A stretch of DNA of 9,211 nt. Origin: Candidatus Iainarchaeum sp. Lineage in GTDB: Archaea; Iainarchaeota; Iainarchaeia; Iainarchaeales; DTGL01. Both the position numbers and the translations under genes were made by a program. The number at the start of each line of letters is the position of its first letter. The stretch's first letter is position 1. Of the stretch, positions 6,906 to 9,211 are shown in pieces. Location of the stretch: contig JAFCFP010000041.1 of assembly GCA_017608575.1 (NCBI GenBank), positions 1 to 9,211 of the forward strand, given 5' to 3'. The notes beneath the pieces were generated by a model. That model ran no database searches and had not been told where the DNA came from. It saw only the letters and a list, made by a program, of their open reading frames with translations.

Positions 6906-7829
6906 TTACTCTTTGTTGAATTTAGTTATTTTGCTTTCGTAATGATCCAAACCATTTTCAATTAAAGGCAACTCCACATAATAGTTCGGATCACTCCACG
7001 TATTGCCATTTTCATCCACAATTCTATAACCCTCATATAACTGCCAAAGTGTCCATGAAAGAAGCTCATTCTCTGCTGGGCTGTCAACCTGAAATTGAAG
7101 AGATTCTTCTTTTTGCTCTGAGATAGTTATTTCTTTTTTGAATGTTTGGGAGAGCTCTGCAGAAAATTTGGCAAATGACATAAATCCCGCACTTGCACTA
7201 ATTGATTTTGAGAATTCTTCTGCATCTTTCTGAGAAACGCCTTTTTTTAGAGTGTATGTTCTTTTGAATGATTGCCCGCTTCCACCAGTAATAGTGCCAA
7301 TTTTTTTCCAAAAAAGAAAGCGCTGAATATAGGGAGTTTTTTCTATTGCTGGAGGTATGCCTCGTTCATCAAACTTTATTGCATCTAAATCAATCCATTG
7401 GCGTGTTGGAGGAAGATAACTGCTTACCCTCAAAGCAGGGTGTTCTATTTTTTTACCATCTTTCACTAGCACATAATAATTTGGAATTAGCTTGAAATCA
7501 TAACCACTCAATGCTTCAAGGTTTTTTATATATGGTGGTTCAACATTCTCCGGCCCAGGTTTTGTTTGAGGCATGTAAGGCGCAAAGTTTTGAAGAGGTT
7601 GAGTGTCCACAATTAACTCACCTGATCTCTCTGGAAGAACATCATTGGGATTTGAGGGAAAAGGTATTTCAGGAACATTGCCTGCAAGAAAATTATTAGT
7701 TTGGCTTTGACCAGATTGATTGTTGCCAGTGCTTGCAGCAAAATTTAGTTGATCCAAGCATCCACTGTTTAACACCAAAAATATTATACTCATTCCCAAT
7801 ACAAATTTCATCCACACCAATAACACCAT
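6906..7829 (-). CDS. Predicted secreted lipoprotein, unknown function
   Basis: 307 residues. Hydrophobic signal segment (MKFVLGMSIIFLVL) ends in L-N-S-G-C24, a lipobox-like site, followed by an Asn/Gln/Ser/Gly/Pro-rich linker (~30-65) typical of tethered surface proteins. The body (~95-307) looks β-rich. Residues ~188-247 contain TYTLKKGVSQKDAEEFSK, SASAGFMSFAKFSAELSQ and alternating Ser/Thr strands, then SWTLWQLYEGYRIVDENG. The pattern is reminiscent of β-hairpin regions of aerolysin/ETX-like proteins, but I cannot assign a family. The ATG at 7829 lies 26-31 nt from a TATAAA box, consistent with leaderless transcription; the internal ATG at 7811 (residue 7) would give a more usual signal peptide. 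It stands alone as its own transcription unit. Confidence 0.75.
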   Translation of the reverse strand: MVLLVWMKFVLGMSIIFLVLNSGCLDQLNFAASTGNNQSGQSQTNNFLAGNVPEIPFPSNPNDVLPERSGELIVDTQPLQNFAPYMPQTKPGPENVEPPYIKNLEALSGYDFKLIPNYYVLVKDGKKIEHPALRVSSYLPPTRQWIDLDAIKFDERGIPPAIEKTPYIQRFLFWKKIGTITGGSGQSFKRTYTLKKGVSQKDAEEFSKSISASAGFMSFAKFSAELSQTFKKEITISEQKEESLQFQVDSPAENELLSWTLWQLYEGYRIVDENGNTWSDPNYYVELPLIENGLDHYESKITKFNKE

Positions 7830-7852
7830 TGTAGTACCATACGAAGGTAAAT

Positions 7853-7860
7853 TATTTATA
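7853..7860 (-). promoter_or_regulatory. TATA box of the lipoprotein gene
   Basis: On the minus strand TATAAATA lies about 26-31 nt upstream of the ATG at 7829, a canonical archaeal TATA-to-start spacing. A second TATAAAG is present further upstream at 7884-7890 on the same strand. Confidence 0.55.
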
Positions 7861-7899
7861 ATATATTGTGGTCACGCTTCTGCTTTATAATGCAACAAC

Positions 7900-7989
7900 A
7901 AAAAAACCCCTTCAGTCGGTATTAACCTCACCATTGTCCATATGAGTGGGTATTAACTACGTAATAAAAAATAATACCAGAAGGGGTTA
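7900..7989 (-). repeat. Nested inverted/direct-repeat element with T7 tail
   Basis: The outer stem AACCCCTTC (7905-7913) pairs with GAAGGGGTT (7980-7988). Inside it GGTATTA (7918-7924) pairs with TAATACC (7972-7978). A second copy GGTATTAAC (7949-7957) could pair with the same TAATACC, so the two inner stems exclude each other. On the minus strand the final GAAGGGG runs straight into T7 (7906-7900), giving a stem-plus-U-tract 3' end. It lies between the relE-like gene and the lipoprotein promoter. It could be a small structured RNA, a terminator or leader, a binding-site cluster, or a miniature-element scar; none is proven. Confidence 0.5.
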
Positions 7990-8037
7990 ATTACGTCGAA
8001 GATTAAGCCACCAACGTTAAAATAAAGGAGTGTAAAG

Positions 8038-8073
8038 ATGGCGAATTTTTATTGTTTGAAAAACTCTTTATAA
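8038..8073 (+). other. 11-codon frame behind a strong ribosome-binding site
   Basis: AAAGGAGTG ends 5 nt before an ATG that opens a frame of only 11 codons (MANFYCLKNSL) and a TAA. It has the best Shine-Dalgarno sequence of the window but no recognisable product. It may be a leader peptide, a truncated gene relic or chance in A/T-rich DNA. Confidence 0.2.
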
Positions 8074-8093
8074 ATTGTCTGGAGTTTGTTTTT

Positions 8094-8435
8094 TTAGTTT
8101 TTGTATCCGAATTTTCTATTGTATTTTTTGTGAACCAGATATTCCAAGTAGATGAGGAATAAGTCCACTTGATTTCCTGTTATTGTGTATATGAGTCTCC
8201 AGTTTTGGTCTAGATTGTATTTCCATAAATTGTTTATTCCATATTTCTGTATGTATTCTTTTGGCCAGAGTTTTCTTGGAATTTTTTTGCCTGCCTCGGG
8301 GTTTTCTGCAAGCTTTGCTGTTGCCTTGCTTATTAAGCCAAGCAGGTATTCTGCTTCGCTGTTTCCTTTGTCTGCTCTATTTCTTAGCTTTACATAGTCT
8401 TTGTTGAATTCTGCAGAATAACGAATTTCACGCAT
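8094..8435 (-). CDS. RelE/ParE-superfamily-like toxin
   Basis: 113 residues of the compact RelE-type fold: EIRYSAEFNKDYVKL, a helical middle, KIPRKLWPKEYI, then WKYNLDQNWRLIYTI, strand VDLFLIYLEYL and the end HKKYNRKF. RelE-like toxins cut mRNA on the ribosome and are neutralised by the antitoxin encoded upstream; the W-x-Y-N-L...W-R-L-I-Y core and C-terminal H-x3-Y support the family, but activity is inferred. The start is ATG 8435, which overlaps the antitoxin stop by 8 nt (ATGCGTGA). A longer frame from 8456 lacks support. The order antitoxin then toxin and the coupling are typical of type II modules. Length is a little above bacterial RelE (~95 aa). Confidence 0.82.
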   Translation of the reverse strand: MREIRYSAEFNKDYVKLRNRADKGNSEAEYLLGLISKATAKLAENPEAGKKIPRKLWPKEYIQKYGINNLWKYNLDQNWRLIYTITGNQVDLFLIYLEYLVHKKYNRKFGYKN

Positions 8436-8703
8436 TTGCTGGCACGCTCTCATCAATCAGTTTTTTGAGTTTTTTGTTGTCTGCAAAAACCCACACCAGT
8501 TTATCGTCTTTTGTAAGCATTACCTTTCTTGATTCAATTAAATAGTCAATCACTATTTTGTAGGTTTGATACATTACTTTTTTTGGCAGTTTCTTCCAGA
8601 GCTCTGTCCTTTTAGGATAGTCCTTTGCATTCTTTATAGCATCCTCTATCATCAAAACCGTATCCAGTCTTGGATAATGCAAAACAGTTGTCCTCAAATT
8701 CAT
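8428..8703 (-). CDS. Winged-helix-type antitoxin of the RelE-like module
   Basis: 91 residues (94 from the in-frame ATG at 8712). The N-terminus NLRTTVLHYPRLDTVLMIED is followed by YPKRTELWKKLPKKVMYQTYKIVIDYLIES, a helix-turn-helix/winged-helix region, then a wing K-L-V-W-V-F and a basic tail that could contact the toxin. Proteins of this type occur upstream of RelE-like genes in archaea. The ATG at 8703 is preferred because an inverted repeat covers the 8712 ATG and a TATA-like TTTAAATA lies 30-37 nt upstream. The stop sits inside the toxin start. It probably represses its own promoter through the palindrome; this is inference. Confidence 0.78.
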   Translation of the reverse strand: MNLRTTVLHYPRLDTVLMIEDAIKNAKDYPKRTELWKKLPKKVMYQTYKIVIDYLIESRKVMLTKDDKLVWVFADNKKLKKLIDESVPANA

Positions 8704-8709
8704 AGTTAT

Positions 8710-8725
8710 CATATAAGTTTATATG
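8710..8725. promoter_or_regulatory. Operator-like palindrome at the toxin-antitoxin promoter
   Basis: CATATAA-GT-TTATATG, two perfect 7-nt arms around GT. It lies between the TATA-like box and the ATG at 8703 and overlaps the alternative ATG at 8712. The position suits autorepression by the antitoxin. Confidence 0.5.
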
Positions 8726-8732
8726 ATTAAAG

Positions 8733-8740
8733 TATTTAAA
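8733..8740 (-). promoter_or_regulatory. TATA-like box of the toxin-antitoxin operon
   Basis: TTTAAATA on the minus strand, 30-37 nt upstream of ATG 8703 and just after the stop of the EVE-like gene. It gives the toxin-antitoxin pair its own promoter. Confidence 0.4.
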
Positions 8741-8753
8741 TGTATCGTGGAAA

Positions 8754-9152
8754 CTACTGCAAAACACGCTCTTTGTGCCCTTCACTAATCGCTTGCTTTA
8801 CCTGCTCAAATTCTTTCTTGCTTAATTCTACAATGTTTGGGCTTTTTTCTTCCATTTTTGCCAAACCAATTTTGCTTTGCAATTGCTTTGCCATTAATCT
8901 TTTTGTTGTTGGATTATTTGGAATTTCCAAATGCTTGAGCTTTACCTGGAAGGGGTGCTTTTTCTCCCAACCATTAAACTCATTCTTAACCAATGCAATT
9001 GCCTCAAAAACACCAAAAACCAAGCCCTAGCCAAAATAAACAATCTTATCTCCAACTTTTACTTTTTCTTGTTCTGCTGGAGACATAAAACCGCGGTATT
9101 CTTGAGTTCCACGGAAAGACTCCCAAGAATGATTAACTAGCCAGTAATTCAT
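8754..9152 (-). pseudogene. EVE/PUA-like protein interrupted by in-frame TAG
   Basis: From the ATG at 9152 the frame reads MNYWLVNHSWESF, a middle KVKVGDKIVYFG, then TAG at 9029-9027 (codon 42), and continues without shift as GLVFGVFEAIALV, WEKKHPFQVKL and a Lys/Glu-rich helical end, stopping at TAG 8756-8754. The N-terminal YWLV and G-D-K-I-V-Y-F...V-F-G-V-F-E pattern is that of EVE/PUA-like domains, small modules that bind modified bases in DNA or RNA. Both halves match one domain, so the TAG is an interruption and not a gene boundary. A TTG at 9023 could start the downstream half but would lose the N-terminal strands. Most likely a recent nonsense mutation; readthrough, pyrrolysine or a sequencing error are alternatives. 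Upstream of 9152 the frame reaches a TGA within about 16 codons. Confidence 0.65.
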
Positions 9153-9211
9153 AACATCACAAGTTTCTTTGTTGTATCAAGAACCAGTAAATAAACAAGT
9201 TTTTTTCCATT

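Noticed and set aside
6808..6942. 45-codon plus-strand frame through the palindromes into the lipoprotein gene end
   Set aside because: No ATG, GTG or TTG start near its beginning, no family resemblance, and it overlaps the end of a real gene on the other strand.
8754..9152. Genome-wide TAG reassignment as the explanation of the interrupted EVE-like gene
   Set aside because: TAG is the natural terminator of this same gene and of the gene ending at 6768; readthrough there would add tails with no support. Kept only as an alternative.
1..9211. CRISPR array, tRNA, rRNA, complete insertion sequence
   Set aside because: No regularly spaced direct repeats, cloverleaf, rRNA motifs or transposase-like frame with terminal inverted repeats were found by reading.

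Overview
The window looks like accessory DNA from a low-GC archaeon, most likely a DPANN-type lineage. The evidence is AT-rich TATA-like boxes about 25-35 nt upstream of start codons (leaderless style), frequent TTG/GTG starts, and an archaeal-looking winged-helix/RelE-like toxin-antitoxin pair. The lineage is an inference: no rRNA, tRNA or informational marker gene is present.

Layout. (1) 1-3205, minus strand: a small winged-helix protein translationally coupled to a very large PLD-nuclease + SNF2-type helicase whose 3' end runs off the left edge. A perfect 8-bp inverted repeat sits in the upstream promoter. (2) 3307-4737, plus, divergent from (1): a 476-aa protein of unknown family with a degenerate PD-(D/E)xK-like segment and codon use unlike the helicase. 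(3) 4741-5206: no intact gene. It holds a decayed minus-strand reading frame ending in half a zinc knuckle plus a charged helix (possibly an integrase tail), T-tracts that could terminate gene (2), and the promoter of (4). (4) 5207-6768, plus: a DUF488 protein with an N-terminal winged-helix-like domain, coupled by a TTGA overlap to a conserved partner of unknown function. (5) 6769-6905: two adjacent palindromes sharing the half-site TTGTTACATT. (6) 6906-7829, minus: a predicted lipoprotein of unknown function with its own TATA box. (7) 7900-7989: a compact inverted/direct-repeat element with mutually exclusive stems and a T7 tract on the minus strand. (8) 8094-8712, minus: a winged-helix antitoxin and RelE-like toxin with an operator-like palindrome. 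(9) 8754-9152, minus: an EVE/PUA-like gene interrupted by an in-frame TAG.

How it fits together. Helicase-nuclease, nuclease-like protein, DUF488 pair, toxin-antitoxin and EVE-type genes interspersed with decayed reading frames form a typical genomic or defence island. Two cassettes (1 and 8) share one design: a small winged-helix gene, a palindrome in its promoter, and an 8-nt ATGNGTGA overlap with the effector gene. This suggests repressor-controlled effector modules. The best candidates for an undescribed system are the winged-helix/PLD-helicase operon with its divergent nuclease-like neighbour, and the DUF488 two-gene cassette. No CRISPR array, tRNA, rRNA or complete mobile element was seen.
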